Assembly (NCBI RefSeq): GCF_051195215.1
Contig: NZ_JBNAZM010000001.1
Coordinates: 186,001 to 250,000, forward strand
DNA: 64,000 nucleotides
Reading direction: 5' to 3'
From: Arhodomonas sp051195215
GTDB taxonomy: Bacteria > Pseudomonadota > Gammaproteobacteria > Nitrococcales > Nitrococcaceae
A program made the translations under genes and the position numbers. The notes beneath the pieces were generated by a model. The model worked only from the letters and a program-made list of their open reading frames with translations, made no database searches and was not told the DNA's origin. This document shows positions 53,301-61,388 of this stretch, in pieces. Each line of letters starts with the position of its first letter. The stretch's first letter is position 1.

Positions 53301-55865
53301 AAGGGCATCGATGTGGACGTGCCGCGCAACAAGCTGACGGTGATCACCGGGATATCCGGCTCGGGCAAGTCCACGGTCGCCTTCGATATCCTGTTCAACG
53401 AGGGGCAGCGGCGTTACCTGGAATCCCTCAACGCCTACGCACGGCAGTTCGTCCAGCCGGCGGCACGCCCGGACGTGGACGCCATCTTCGGCATTCCACC
53501 GACGGTGGCCATCGAGCAACGCACCAGTCGGGGCGGTCGCAAGAGCACGGTCGCGACCATGACGGAGGTCTACCATTTCCTGCGGCTGCTCTTCGTCAAG
53601 CTCGGCACCCAGCGCTGCCCGGACTGCGACATTCCCATCGAAGAGCAAACGACCGAGGCCATCGTCGCACGGCTGCTGCGCGACTATCGTGGGCGACGCA
53701 TACGTCTGCTGTCGCCACTGGTCGCCGCCCGCAAGGGGTACTACACGGATCTCGCCAAATGGGCATCGGGCAAAGGGTTCCCGCATCTGCGGGTGGACGG
53801 TGACGACCTGCCCACGGATGACTGGCCGCGCCTGGACCGTTACCAGGAACACGACATCGATCTCCCGGTGGCGGCTGTCACGGTCGATGCGGACGACGAG
53901 CACGCTCTGCGCGCCGCCCTGGAACAGGCCCTGGACTACGGCAAGGGCACGGTGAAGGTGGAGCACGACGGCGACGACATCCTGCTTTCCACTGAGCGCG
54001 CCTGTCCCGGCTGCGGACGCAGCTTCGAAGCGCTGGACCCGCGACTTTTCTCCTACAACTCCAAGCACGGTTGGTGCCCGGGCTGCTACGGCACCGGTGA
54101 AGTGCTGCCCGGGTTCGATGCCGAGCAGACCGGCGAAGAACGTACCTGGACACCCAACGAGGCGGATGAGGGCGCCCCGGAAACCTGTGCGGCCTGTGAC
54201 GGGCGTCGCCTCAACCCGGTGGCGCTGGCGGTACGTCTCGGCGGGCGCAGTATCGCCGACTTCACGGCGGAATCCGTGGAGCAGGCGGCAACCACGGTCG
54301 CCAAGCTCGCCCTGACCGGACGCGAGGCGGAAATCGCCCGGGACATCATTCCGGAAATCGCCAACCGCCTCGCCTTTCTCCGGGAGGTGGGCCTGGGGTA
54401 TCTGACGCTGGAGCGCGGCGCGCCCACGCTTTCCGGCGGGGAGGCGCAGCGTATCCGGCTCGCCGCACAGCTCGGCTCCAACCTCCAGGGCGTGTGCTAC
54501 ATCATGGACGAGCCCACCATCGGCCTGCACCCCCGGGACAACCGCATGCTGCTGGACACGCTCGCGCGCCTGGAGGGCAAGGGCAACACCATCGTGGTGG
54601 TGGAACACGACGAGGACACCATCCGCCGCGCGGAGCACGTGATCGACCTCGGACCGGGCGCCGGCGTGCACGGCGGCCGCGTGGTGGCCGCGGGCGATGT
54701 CAACGCCCTCCTCGCGAATCCCAACTCGACCACCGGCCGCTGCCTGGCGGAACCGCTGCGCCACCCCCTGCTCGAACATCGCCGTGCCGAAGCCGACGAG
54801 CAAATCCGCATCACCGGTGCGCACCGCCACAACCTGCGCTACGTGGACGCACGCATTCCCCTGGAGCGCCTGGTCTGCGTTACCGGTGTATCCGGGTCCG
54901 GGAAGTCGACGCTCGTGCGGGAGGTGGTGCACGGCAACCTCAAGCGCCTCATCGCCGAGCGCCGTAAGAAGCAGCGGCCCGCCCTGCGCGGTTGCGATGC
55001 CATCGAGGGCTGGCAGAGCGTCGACCGGGTACTCGAGGTGGACCAGACGCCCATCGGCAAGACACCGCGCTCCTGCCCCGCCACCTACGTGGGCTTCTGG
55101 GACGACATCCGCCGGCTCTTCGCCCAGACCGAGGAGGCGCGCATCCGCGGCTACGGCCCCGGGCGCTTCTCGTTCAATACCCGGGACGGCCGCTGCCCCG
55201 GCTGCGACGGCCAGGGCGTCAAACGCATCGAGATGAGCTTCCTGCCGGACGTGACCATGCCCTGCGACGTCTGCCGGGGCATGCGATTCACGCCCGAGAC
55301 CCTGGCCGTGCAGTGGCGCGGCAAGTCCATCGGCGACGTGCTCGACATGAGCGTCGACGAAGCCGTCGACTTCTTCGCCGCCCACGCCAAGATCCATCAT
55401 GCCCTGCGCCTGCTCCAGGATACCGGCCTCGGCTACCTCACCCTGGGCCAGCAGAGCCCGACCCTGTCCGGCGGCGAGGCCCAGCGGCTGAAACTCGTCA
55501 CCGAGCTCGCCAAGGCGCGTCCCGATACCGGTCGGCGGAAGTCGCCGCATACCCTGTACGTGCTCGACGAACCGACCGTAGGCCTGCACATGGCCGACGT
55601 GGAAAAACTCGTCCGCGTCCTTCACCGGCTGGTCGAGGCCGGTAACACGGTGACCGTGATCGAGCACAACCTGGACATCATCGCCGAGGCAGACTGGCTG
55701 CTGGACATGGGGCCGGAGGGCGGCGACAGCGGTGGCAGGCTCGTGGCGGAAGGCGCACCGGAAACCGTCGCCGAGGCCGACTCCCACACCGGACACATCC
55801 TCTCGGAGTTCCTGCGGGAACGCAGCCGGGATGTGGCGCGGCACACGCAGGAGGCAGGAACATGA
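50304..55865 (+). CDS. uvrA: Double-length UvrA (fused UvrA tandem)
   Basis: ABC-type DNA-damage recognition protein of 1853 residues, about twice canonical UvrA (about 940). Four Walker A motifs (near residues 33, 645, 1015 and 1527) and four LSGGE signatures (near 493, 842, 1377, 1723) show two UvrA copies in tandem. The linker is near residue 953-985. All four ATPase cores look intact, with DEP Walker B motifs. Zinc-finger pairs occur in both halves (CPDC/CDHC, CPGCGRSF/CPGCYG). The first copy keeps the UvrB-binding and insertion regions in the expected place. A TTG start is inferred, with GGGAG upstream. Related long UvrAs are known (class III). The cell probably also has an ordinary UvrA elsewhere. 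Confidence 0.9.
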   Translation: MSDDVIRIRGARQNNLRDLDLDLPLGELVVVTGVSGSGKSSLAFDTVYSEGQRRYVETFSPYARQFLDRMDKPAADRIDGIPPAIAIDQTNPVRTSRSTVGTMTELNDHLKLLYARAATLYCNGCGRHVQRDSPDGIFARLLERAPEERAVIRFRIHVPENFSAGEIRQLLERQGYTRIEDDNGALTVTQDRVRLSEDRRDRIVEALEAALHHGRGHVAVQILDAGRNVVAVHRFSSQLHCPDCNIHYREPQSNLFSFNSPMGACDHCRGFGRVMGIDYSLVIPDPRLSLSEGAIRPWQSGQSAECQRDLMRYARRRGIATDVPWQEMDESERDWVIDGEGDWDEPDTWYGVQRYFDWLESKAYKMHVRVLLSKYRSYDLCPVCHGARLKPEALAWRLGSRNDADAVLGSEQRFRPHGATLAPERLATLPGLNVHDLMRLPIERTYRFFQDVSLPAPLDEAAELLLEGIRSRLRYLTEVGLGYLTLDRQSRTLSGGEVQRINLTTALGTSLVNTLFVLDEPSIGLHPRDMQRIVEIMHRLRDAGNSLLVVEHDPQVMLAADRLIDIGPGPGERGGSIVFQGSPPTLLEAQSSLTADYLTGRRRIVADNPSPNSPPERWISVREAAEHNLRGIDVHLPLERLTVLTGVSGSGKSTLMSTVLYNGLRKLKGRPTDAPGRHERIEGHEAIDDVILVDQSPIGKTTRSNPASYVGAFDAIRKAFVAEPLARERGYTKGTFSFNAGNGRCPTCGGNGFEHVEMQFLSDVYLRCPDCDGRRYRDELLEVKLPPSKGADARPRSIAEVLEMTVTEAMTFFADYPEVQRALEPLEGVGLGYLKLGQPVPTLSGGEAQRLKLAGYLAKVAGRKRERERLLFLFDEPTTGLHFDDVAVLLRAFRRLIAAGHSLVVIEHNLDVMQAADWIVDLGPEGGDRGGEVIAAGPPEAIVAEGASHTGRALLAYSHARDMTHLADAGHTDAGVRDAPPAYAHRDQIHVHHAREHNLKGIDVDVPRNKLTVITGISGSGKSTVAFDILFNEGQRRYLESLNAYARQFVQPAARPDVDAIFGIPPTVAIEQRTSRGGRKSTVATMTEVYHFLRLLFVKLGTQRCPDCDIPIEEQTTEAIVARLLRDYRGRRIRLLSPLVAARKGYYTDLAKWASGKGFPHLRVDGDDLPTDDWPRLDRYQEHDIDLPVAAVTVDADDEHALRAALEQALDYGKGTVKVEHDGDDILLSTERACPGCGRSFEALDPRLFSYNSKHGWCPGCYGTGEVLPGFDAEQTGEERTWTPNEADEGAPETCAACDGRRLNPVALAVRLGGRSIADFTAESVEQAATTVAKLALTGREAEIARDIIPEIANRLAFLREVGLGYLTLERGAPTLSGGEAQRIRLAAQLGSNLQGVCYIMDEPTIGLHPRDNRMLLDTLARLEGKGNTIVVVEHDEDTIRRAEHVIDLGPGAGVHGGRVVAAGDVNALLANPNSTTGRCLAEPLRHPLLEHRRAEADEQIRITGAHRHNLRYVDARIPLERLVCVTGVSGSGKSTLVREVVHGNLKRLIAERRKKQRPALRGCDAIEGWQSVDRVLEVDQTPIGKTPRSCPATYVGFWDDIRRLFAQTEEARIRGYGPGRFSFNTRDGRCPGCDGQGVKRIEMSFLPDVTMPCDVCRGMRFTPETLAVQWRGKSIGDVLDMSVDEAVDFFAAHAKIHHALRLLQDTGLGYLTLGQQSPTLSGGEAQRLKLVTELAKARPDTGRRKSPHTLYVLDEPTVGLHMADVEKLVRVLHRLVEAGNTVTVIEHNLDIIAEADWLLDMGPEGGDSGGRLVAEGAPETVAEADSHTGHILSEFLRERSRDVARHTQEAGT

Positions 55866-55875
55866 ACGGTTTTCA
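55863..55875. promoter_or_regulatory. MetR box upstream of metE
   Basis: TGAACGGTTTTCA fits the MetR consensus TGAA-N5-TTCA exactly. It overlaps the uvrA stop codon and lies 24 bases upstream of the -35 element of the metE promoter, the usual place for activation. MetR uses homocysteine as co-effector in E. coli. No metR gene lies in the window. Confidence 0.65.
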
Positions 55876-55898
55876 ATTAACATCTGTTTTTTATTCGT

Positions 55899-55927
55899 TT
55901 GTCACAACATAAGCCCGGGTCGACAAT
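55899..55927 (+). promoter_or_regulatory. Sigma-70 promoter for metE
   Basis: TTGTCA at 55899-55904 and GACAAT at 55922-55927 with 17-base spacing give five and four matches to consensus. The start codon follows after a short leader with AAAGGAG. The gap is too short for a cobalamin riboswitch. Confidence 0.5.
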
Positions 55928-55963
55928 GGCGCTCCAATTTTGTTCACGCAAAAGGAGCGTTTA

Positions 55964-58249
55964 ATGCACGCTACTCATAATTTGGGCTATCCAAGGATAG
56001 GAGCCCGCCGCGAGCTCAAGCGGGCACAGGAGCAGTACTGGCGGGGCGACATCGATCAGAGCGCACTGCGCCGGGTCGGTGCGGACCTGCGGCACCGGCA
56101 CTGGCAGGCACAGGCGGATGCCGGCGTGGACCTGGTACCCGTCGGGGATTTCGCCTGGTACGACCAGGTCCTCGCGACGACACAGATGCTCGGCGCGGTG
56201 CCGGAGCGCTTCCTCGAGCACGGCGCCCCCGACAGCCTCGACACGTTCTTCCGCATGGCCCGCGGCAAATCCGCCTCCGGGGCCACGGTGTGGCCGTGTG
56301 AGCTCACCAAGTGGTTCGACACCAACTACCACTACCTGGTACCGGAATTCACTGCCAACACGCGCCTCGAGCTCAACCCGGACGAGCTGCTGGAGCAGAT
56401 CGCCGAGGCCCGCAAGCTCGGGGTCACCCCCAAGCCGGTGATTCTGGGCCCGGTGACCTGGCTGTGGCTGGGCAAGCCCGCCGAGGACGGCTTCGATCAC
56501 CGCTCGCTGCTGCCCCGGGTTCTGCCGTTGTACCAGCAACTGCTCGCACGCCTCGCCGAGGCCGGCGTCTCCTGGGTGCAGATCGACGAGCCGATACTCG
56601 CCACGGACCTGGACGAACACTGGGGCACGGCGCTGCGCGAGGCGTACGCCGCCCTCGCCGACGCGCCGGTGCACCGCCTGGTGGCGACCTACTTCGCCGG
56701 CCTGGAGGACAATCTGGCCCTTGCCGCAGAGCTGCCCGTCGACGGACTCCACGTGGATCTCGCCCGTGCCCCGCAGCAGCTCGATGACGTCCATCGTGCC
56801 CTGCCGGCGGATCGGGTGCTCTCCGCGGGCATCGTGGATGGCCGTAACATCTGGCGTGCCGACCCGGCCCCGCTGCTGGAACGCCTCGAGACCGTGGCCA
56901 GGGCGCGCGGCGAGCGGCTGTGGCTGGCACCCTCGTGCTCACTGCTGCACGTTCCGGTGGACAAGGAGCGCGAGAGTGCGCTGGAACCCGCGATAAAGGG
57001 GGCCCTGTCATTCGCCCGGCAGAAACTCGACGAGCTCGCCGTCCTGCGCAAGGCACTGGCCGAGGGACGCGATGCCGCGGGCGCCGAGATCGAGGCGGCA
57101 CAGGCCGCCCGTCAGGCCCTCGCCGATGCGCCCGGAGTGCGCAACCCGGATGTTCGCCAGCGCATGGAGCAGATCAGCGAGCGCGACGCGCAACGCGGAA
57201 GCCCCTGGGCGGAACGTGCCCGACAGCAGCGTGAGCGGCTTCGGCTACCGCTGATCCCGACGACGACCATCGGCTCGTTTCCGCAGACGACGGAGATCCG
57301 CCGCACCCGCCGCGACTTCAAGGCCGGACGGATCAGCGAGGCGGACTACAACGAGGCAATGCGCCAGGAGATTGCCCACGCCATTCGCGAGCAGGAGGCG
57401 CTCGACCTGGACGTGCTCGTCCACGGCGAGGCCGAGCGCAATGACATGGTCGAGTACTTCGGCGAGCACCTCGCCGGCTTTGCCTTCACCGAGGGGGGCT
57501 GGGTACAGAGCTACGGCTCGCGTTGCGTGAAGCCGCCGGTCATCTACGGGGACGTGAGCCGGCCCTCACCAATGACCGTCGAGTGGAGCCGCTATGCACA
57601 GTCGCTCACCGAACGTCCCGTCAAGGGCATGCTCACCGGTCCCCTGACGATCCTCCAGTGGTCGTTCCCCCGCGACGATCAACCCCGCGCCGAGACCTGC
57701 CGGCAGATCGCACTGGCGCTGCGCGACGAGGTGGTGGACCTGGAGCAGGCCGGCATCGCGGTGATCCAGGTTGACGAGCCCGCGTTGCGGGAAGGGCTGC
57801 CACTGCGCCGCAGCGGCCATGCGGCGTACCTGGACTGGGCCGTGGAATCCTTCCGCATCGCCGTCTCCGGCGTCCGCGACGACACCCAGATCCATACCCA
57901 CATGTGCTATTCGGAGTTCAACGACATCCTCGCCGGCATCGCGGCGCTGGACGCGGACGTGATCACCATCGAGGCGTCGCGCTCCGATATGGAGCTCCTC
58001 GACGGATTCGAGCGATTCGCATACCCCAACGAGGTCGGTCCCGGGGTCTACGACATCCATGCCCCGCGCGTGCCCACGGAAGAGGAGATGCAGGACCTCC
58101 TCCGGGCAGCGGCGCGGGTGATCCCCGCCGAACGACTCTGGGCGAACCCGGACTGCGGCCTCAAGACCCGCCGCTGGGACGAAGTGCGCCCCGCGCTGGC
58201 CAACCTCGTCGCCGCCGCCAAGGGCGTTCGCGAGAACATCGCCGCCTAG
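55964..58249 (+). CDS. metE: Cobalamin-independent methionine synthase MetE
   Basis: Cytoplasmic zinc enzyme of 761 residues transferring a methyl group from methyltetrahydropteroyl-polyglutamate to homocysteine. The N-terminal half begins NLGYPRIGARRELKRAQEQYW. The catalytic half has IPTTTIGSFPQT, and the zinc ligands are in HTHMCYSEF (His, Cys) and NPDCGLKTRRW (Cys). Length equals E. coli MetE (about 753). The ATG at 55964 has AAAGGAG upstream. It is preceded by a MetR box and followed by a strong hairpin. Confidence 0.95.
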   Translation: MHATHNLGYPRIGARRELKRAQEQYWRGDIDQSALRRVGADLRHRHWQAQADAGVDLVPVGDFAWYDQVLATTQMLGAVPERFLEHGAPDSLDTFFRMARGKSASGATVWPCELTKWFDTNYHYLVPEFTANTRLELNPDELLEQIAEARKLGVTPKPVILGPVTWLWLGKPAEDGFDHRSLLPRVLPLYQQLLARLAEAGVSWVQIDEPILATDLDEHWGTALREAYAALADAPVHRLVATYFAGLEDNLALAAELPVDGLHVDLARAPQQLDDVHRALPADRVLSAGIVDGRNIWRADPAPLLERLETVARARGERLWLAPSCSLLHVPVDKERESALEPAIKGALSFARQKLDELAVLRKALAEGRDAAGAEIEAAQAARQALADAPGVRNPDVRQRMEQISERDAQRGSPWAERARQQRERLRLPLIPTTTIGSFPQTTEIRRTRRDFKAGRISEADYNEAMRQEIAHAIREQEALDLDVLVHGEAERNDMVEYFGEHLAGFAFTEGGWVQSYGSRCVKPPVIYGDVSRPSPMTVEWSRYAQSLTERPVKGMLTGPLTILQWSFPRDDQPRAETCRQIALALRDEVVDLEQAGIAVIQVDEPALREGLPLRRSGHAAYLDWAVESFRIAVSGVRDDTQIHTHMCYSEFNDILAGIAALDADVITIEASRSDMELLDGFERFAYPNEVGPGVYDIHAPRVPTEEEMQDLLRAAARVIPAERLWANPDCGLKTRRWDEVRPALANLVAAAKGVRENIAA

Positions 58250-58260
58250 TGCGACGCAAA

Positions 58261-58290
58261 AACGGCGGAGCCCGATCGGGCTCCGCCGTT
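58261..58290. terminator. Bidirectional terminator between metE and hsp20
   Basis: AACGGCGGAGCCC and its complement around GATC form a perfect 13-bp stem. On the minus strand it is followed by a run of five T, making a good intrinsic terminator for hsp20. On the plus strand it lies just after the metE stop. Confidence 0.75.
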
Positions 58291-58324
58291 CGTCCTGTGC
58301 CAACGAGCCCATGTCGGCAGCACG

Positions 58325-58777
58325 TCACCGTTCCACGGGGATGCGCCGGGAGCGGGCGTTCTCACGCTTGCCGATCTCGATGCGCAGCACGCCCTGCTCG
58401 CCGCGTGCCTTCACCGCCTCCGGATCGGCGGTCTCCGGCAGCGTGAAGCGGCGATAGAACACGCCGTGGGAACGTTCGCGGCGACGCACGCCCCCCTCCT
58501 CGCTCGCGCTCTCGCTGGTGCGCTCACCCCGAATCGAGAGCACGCCATTGTCCATCGTCACTTCGATGTCTTCCGGCTTCACGCCCGGAACGTCCGCCTC
58601 CACGATGAAGTGCTCGTTGTCCTCGCGGATATCCACCGCGGGCACCCATTGACTGGTTTCCACGGTGGAAAAATCCCGCGCGAGGTCGAATAGCGGCGAG
58701 TTCAACAGCCGGCTGAACTCGTTGGCAAAGCCCGTGAGATTCTGACTGGGACGATAGCGCGTGAGCTCCTCCGTCAT
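58325..58777 (-). CDS. hsp20: Hsp20/alpha-crystallin small heat-shock protein
   Basis: Holdase chaperone of 150 residues with an alpha-crystallin domain at about 45-137: VPAVDIREDNEHFIVEADVPGVKPEDIEV, NGVLSIRGER, GVFYRRFTLPETADPEAVKA and the terminal GVLRIEIGK. It protects unfolded proteins under heat and other stress. AGGAGG lies eight bases before the ATG. A sigma-32 type promoter is upstream. Confidence 0.93.
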   Translation of the reverse strand: MTEELTRYRPSQNLTGFANEFSRLLNSPLFDLARDFSTVETSQWVPAVDIREDNEHFIVEADVPGVKPEDIEVTMDNGVLSIRGERTSESASEEGGVRRRERSHGVFYRRFTLPETADPEAVKARGEQGVLRIEIGKRENARSRRIPVER

Positions 58778-58839
58778 GATCCTCACCTCCTGCTAGCTGC
58801 GTTCTCGCCATGAAACGTTCACCGCGATTCCACAGCTTT

Positions 58840-58867
58840 ACATGGAGGTAGAAGCCGCAATTTCAAG
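58840..58867 (-). promoter_or_regulatory. Sigma-32 heat-shock promoter of hsp20
   Basis: On the minus strand, CTTGAAA (58867-58861) and CTCCATGT (58847-58840) match sigma-32 elements (CTTGAAA and CCCCATNT, one mismatch) with 13-base spacing. Transcription would begin near 58833, leaving a leader of about 55 bases. Confidence 0.7.
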
Positions 58868-58913
58868 GGCTTGACCGGATGAAATCCACTGATACATCAA
58901 GCCGTGGGTGAGC

Positions 58914-59591
58914 TCAGCTTGCCGCCACGCGATCCCGCAGATACACCGGCACCACCGTTTCCGGCGCTGAACCACCAGTTCGCGCATACTCGGCCTGGGC
59001 AAGCGTGAGGCAGTCACGCGCATGCGGGAGGCAGGTTTCATCCACCCGGCTCAGCCGGCACCCCGTGGCGGCGGCAAGCGCTTCACCGTAGGCTGCGAAG
59101 CCGGTTCCCGCTCCCATCCAATCGCTCTCGTCGCCGGCGAGCACGACATTCTCCGGCGCGCTGACGCGCTCCTGACCCTGCAGCGCCGCGCGTCCGTCAC
59201 GAATGGCGAAGCAGCCCCAGTACACCTCGCCCATGCGTGCGTCCATCGCGACCATCACCCGTGGGGCTGCGCACGCGCGATACGCGCCCTGGGCCACGGT
59301 CGCCAGCGTGGACACTGCCACCAGCGGCAAGTCCGCGCCCAAGGCGAGGCCATGCGCCACGCCAACACCGATGCGCACACCGGTGAACGAGCCGGGGCCA
59401 CGACAGCAGGCAATCGCCGTAAGCCGGTCCAGCCCCGTCTGCGCATCGGCAAGCACGGCGGTGACCATGTCAAGGACATGCTGCGAGTGGCCGCGCCGGA
59501 CGACCGCCTCACGCGTGAACACCCCCGACGCCGTCGTCAGCGCTACGGAACAGGCCTCGGTGGTCGTGTCGATCGCCAGCATAGCGCTCAT
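58914..59591 (-). CDS. tsaB: tRNA threonylcarbamoyladenosine factor TsaB
   Basis: Protein of 225 residues needed with TsaD and TsaE for t6A37 in tRNAs. The ASKHA fold is visible in MLAIDTTTEACSVALT, GRGHSQHVLDMV-like REAVVRRGHSQHVLD, and CRGPGSFTGVRIGVGVAHGLA. The metal-binding residues of TsaD are absent, as in TsaB. Its ATG overlaps the stop of the upstream MFS gene as ATGA. Confidence 0.92.
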   Translation of the reverse strand: MSAMLAIDTTTEACSVALTTASGVFTREAVVRRGHSQHVLDMVTAVLADAQTGLDRLTAIACCRGPGSFTGVRIGVGVAHGLALGADLPLVAVSTLATVAQGAYRACAAPRVMVAMDARMGEVYWGCFAIRDGRAALQGQERVSAPENVVLAGDESDWMGAGTGFAAYGEALAAATGCRLSRVDETCLPHARDCLTLAQAEYARTGGSAPETVVPVYLRDRVAAS

Positions 59592-60904
59592 GGGTGCGTC
59601 TCCGCGAAACGGTCACCGGTCCCGGTGTCCGCGTCCTCTGCCATATCCTCGTGGTCGAAATCGAACTCCAGCTGCAGGTTGCCGGAGGCGTACGCCTCGA
59701 ACGTCCCGGTGTAGGGCGAGCTGCTGGACGTCATATGGTACGCCGTGGCTTCCGCCGCCGACAGTGGCTCGCCCACCCGCTGACGGAACAGGGCATAACC
59801 GGCCAGTGACAGTGCCGCGCCTCCCAGCGTCCAGAACAGTCCCGTGGGGCCGATCATGCCCATTAGCTGCGCTGTCACCACCGGGCCCACGATCATGCCA
59901 ATGCCGTGGACCAGCAGCAGCCCGGCGCTGGCGCCGAGCAACTGCGTGCTGTCCACGAAATCCGTGGTCAGTGACACCGACAGCGGATAAAGCGTGAACG
60001 CCAGTCCGCCCCACAGGACCGCCAGAGCTACCACCGCCTGCTCGCTCAGCCCGGTGACGTAGACGATGGCAAAGCTGCAGCTCGCCACCGCTCCGGAGAC
60101 AGTTGCGATCACGTCGCGGCGGTTGTACAGATCGGAAAGGCGGCCTATGGGGTACTGCAGCAGAAACCCGCCGACGATCGTCAGCCCCATCAGCGCCGCG
60201 ATCATGGTCTGGCTGAAGCCGGCTCCCTGCGCGAAAACCGGGCCCATGCCGAGAAACGACCCATTGATCACCCCGGCCGCGGCAGCGCCCACCAAACCGA
60301 GCGGAGAGGCCCGGTAGAGCTCGCGCAGGCCAATGGGGCTGGTCTCCCGCAGCTCCGGGGACGATGTCCGGGTGATCGTCACCGGCACGAGCGCCAACCC
60401 GATGAGCACCGCGGAAAGGCTGAATAGCTCGAACCCCGCCGGCTCGCCCACCAAGAGCATGAACTGCCCGGCCCCCAGGCCGACGTAGGTGACCACGCTG
60501 TACACGCCGAAGACCTGGCCCCGATACTCCGACGGCGTACGGTCGTTCAGCCAGCTTTCCACGACCATATAGAGCCCGGCGATGGCAAAGCCGTAAACGA
60601 GGCGCATCGCGCCCCACACCGAAGGCAGGATGAAAATCGGGTACGCGAGCGTGCTGGTCGCGCCGATGGCCGCCAGCGCCGCGAACGCGCGGATATGGCC
60701 GACGCGGGCGATTATCCGGCCGCATATGCGGGTGGCCAGCACGAACCCCACCGAGTAGCAAGCCGTGACCAGACCGATGACCTGGGTGGGAAACCACTCC
60801 ATGGTCATGCGCACACCCACCAGGGTGCCGAGCAAGCCTCCGCCCGCGAGGAGCAAGCCGAACGAGAGAAACAGCGCAATGAATGGCGAAAGCGTATAAC
60901 GCAT
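59588..60904 (-). CDS. MFS transporter (YcaD-like)
   Basis: Major facilitator protein of 438 residues with 12 helices and a Glu/Asp-rich C-terminal tail (QLEFDFDHEDMAEDADTG). Characteristic segments are MVVESWLNDRTPSEYRGQVFGVYSVVTYVGLGAGQF and LQYPIGRLSDLYNRRDV, as in YcaD-like transporters. The substrate is unknown. The start is the ATG at 60904 (MRYTLSPFIAL), which has only a weak ribosome site; the frame is open farther upstream. It is translationally coupled to tsaB. Confidence 0.82.
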   Translation of the reverse strand: MRYTLSPFIALFLSFGLLLAGGGLLGTLVGVRMTMEWFPTQVIGLVTACYSVGFVLATRICGRIIARVGHIRAFAALAAIGATSTLAYPIFILPSVWGAMRLVYGFAIAGLYMVVESWLNDRTPSEYRGQVFGVYSVVTYVGLGAGQFMLLVGEPAGFELFSLSAVLIGLALVPVTITRTSSPELRETSPIGLRELYRASPLGLVGAAAAGVINGSFLGMGPVFAQGAGFSQTMIAALMGLTIVGGFLLQYPIGRLSDLYNRRDVIATVSGAVASCSFAIVYVTGLSEQAVVALAVLWGGLAFTLYPLSVSLTTDFVDSTQLLGASAGLLLVHGIGMIVGPVVTAQLMGMIGPTGLFWTLGGAALSLAGYALFRQRVGEPLSAAEATAYHMTSSSSPYTGTFEAYASGNLQLEFDFDHEDMAEDADTGTGDRFAETHP

Positions 60905-61114
60905 GCGGTTCGAACGCTCGTGGGGTTCTCCGGGATGGTGCGCACCGGCGCCGGTCCGATCGCACGTCGAGCGGCCGACCAGCGGGAGCATAGCGAAGCG
61001 TGGACGCCGTTACCACTGCTGCGGAACTATCGGCCGCCATCGAGAACGGCAATAAAATTAAATCAAATTCAATAACTTATATTCAACAAATAAAGTCACA
61101 CGACAGGGTACATC

Positions 61115-61143
61115 TTGACCACCCACGGCGTCGATGGTCTAAT
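61115..61143 (+). promoter_or_regulatory. Strong sigma-70 promoter for ectABC
   Basis: TTGACC at 61115-61120 and TCTAAT at 61138-61143, each five of six matches, with the ideal 17-base spacing. Transcription would start near 61150 and give a leader of about 240 bases. Confidence 0.65.
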
Positions 61144-61169
61144 AATTCGCCAATTTTAGCGACGGAGAC

Positions 61170-61192
61170 GAAATCCTTTGGATTTCAAATCC
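61170..61192. promoter_or_regulatory. Overlapping palindromes in the ectA leader
   Basis: GAAATCC-TTT-GGATTTC at 61170-61186 and GGATTT-C-AAATCC at 61180-61192 are both perfect. They lie just after the expected transcription start. They could be an operator for an osmotic regulator or a small RNA hairpin; no EctR-type gene is in the window. Confidence 0.4.
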
Positions 61193-61388
61193 CTCGGCAC
61201 CTGCCCGGCAGCCCCCGCGAATTCCCCGACTCGCTTACTCGATCCATCGCCTTGCTGATGGCGGCCACAGGGCAGCGCCCGTTGCCACGCGAGCTGCCGT
61301 GGCGAGGCGTGCGCCCTCACGTGCACTACCCTGAACACAAGGCTATGCGCCAGGCAGGTCCGCGCATGCAACCGGGAGGAGTACATCT

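Larger units (their letters stand above)
60905..61388. other. 484-base divergent regulatory region before ectA
   Basis: Separates the MFS gene and ectA. It contains an AT-rich island at 61045-61100, the ect promoter (61115-61143), overlapping palindromes (61170-61192) and a 44-codon frame at 61258-61392. That frame overlaps the ectA start as GTGA and could be a coupled leader frame or chance. Confidence 0.5.

Noticed and set aside
52968..55883. Open frame of 971 codons antisense to uvrA
   Set aside because: Long antisense frames are expected opposite high-GC genes. The translation has no recognisable domain, and the plus-strand UvrA motifs fully explain the region.
55866..55963. Possible cobalamin riboswitch before metE
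   Set aside because: Only about 100 bases are available, too short for the element. The promoter and MetR box fill it.
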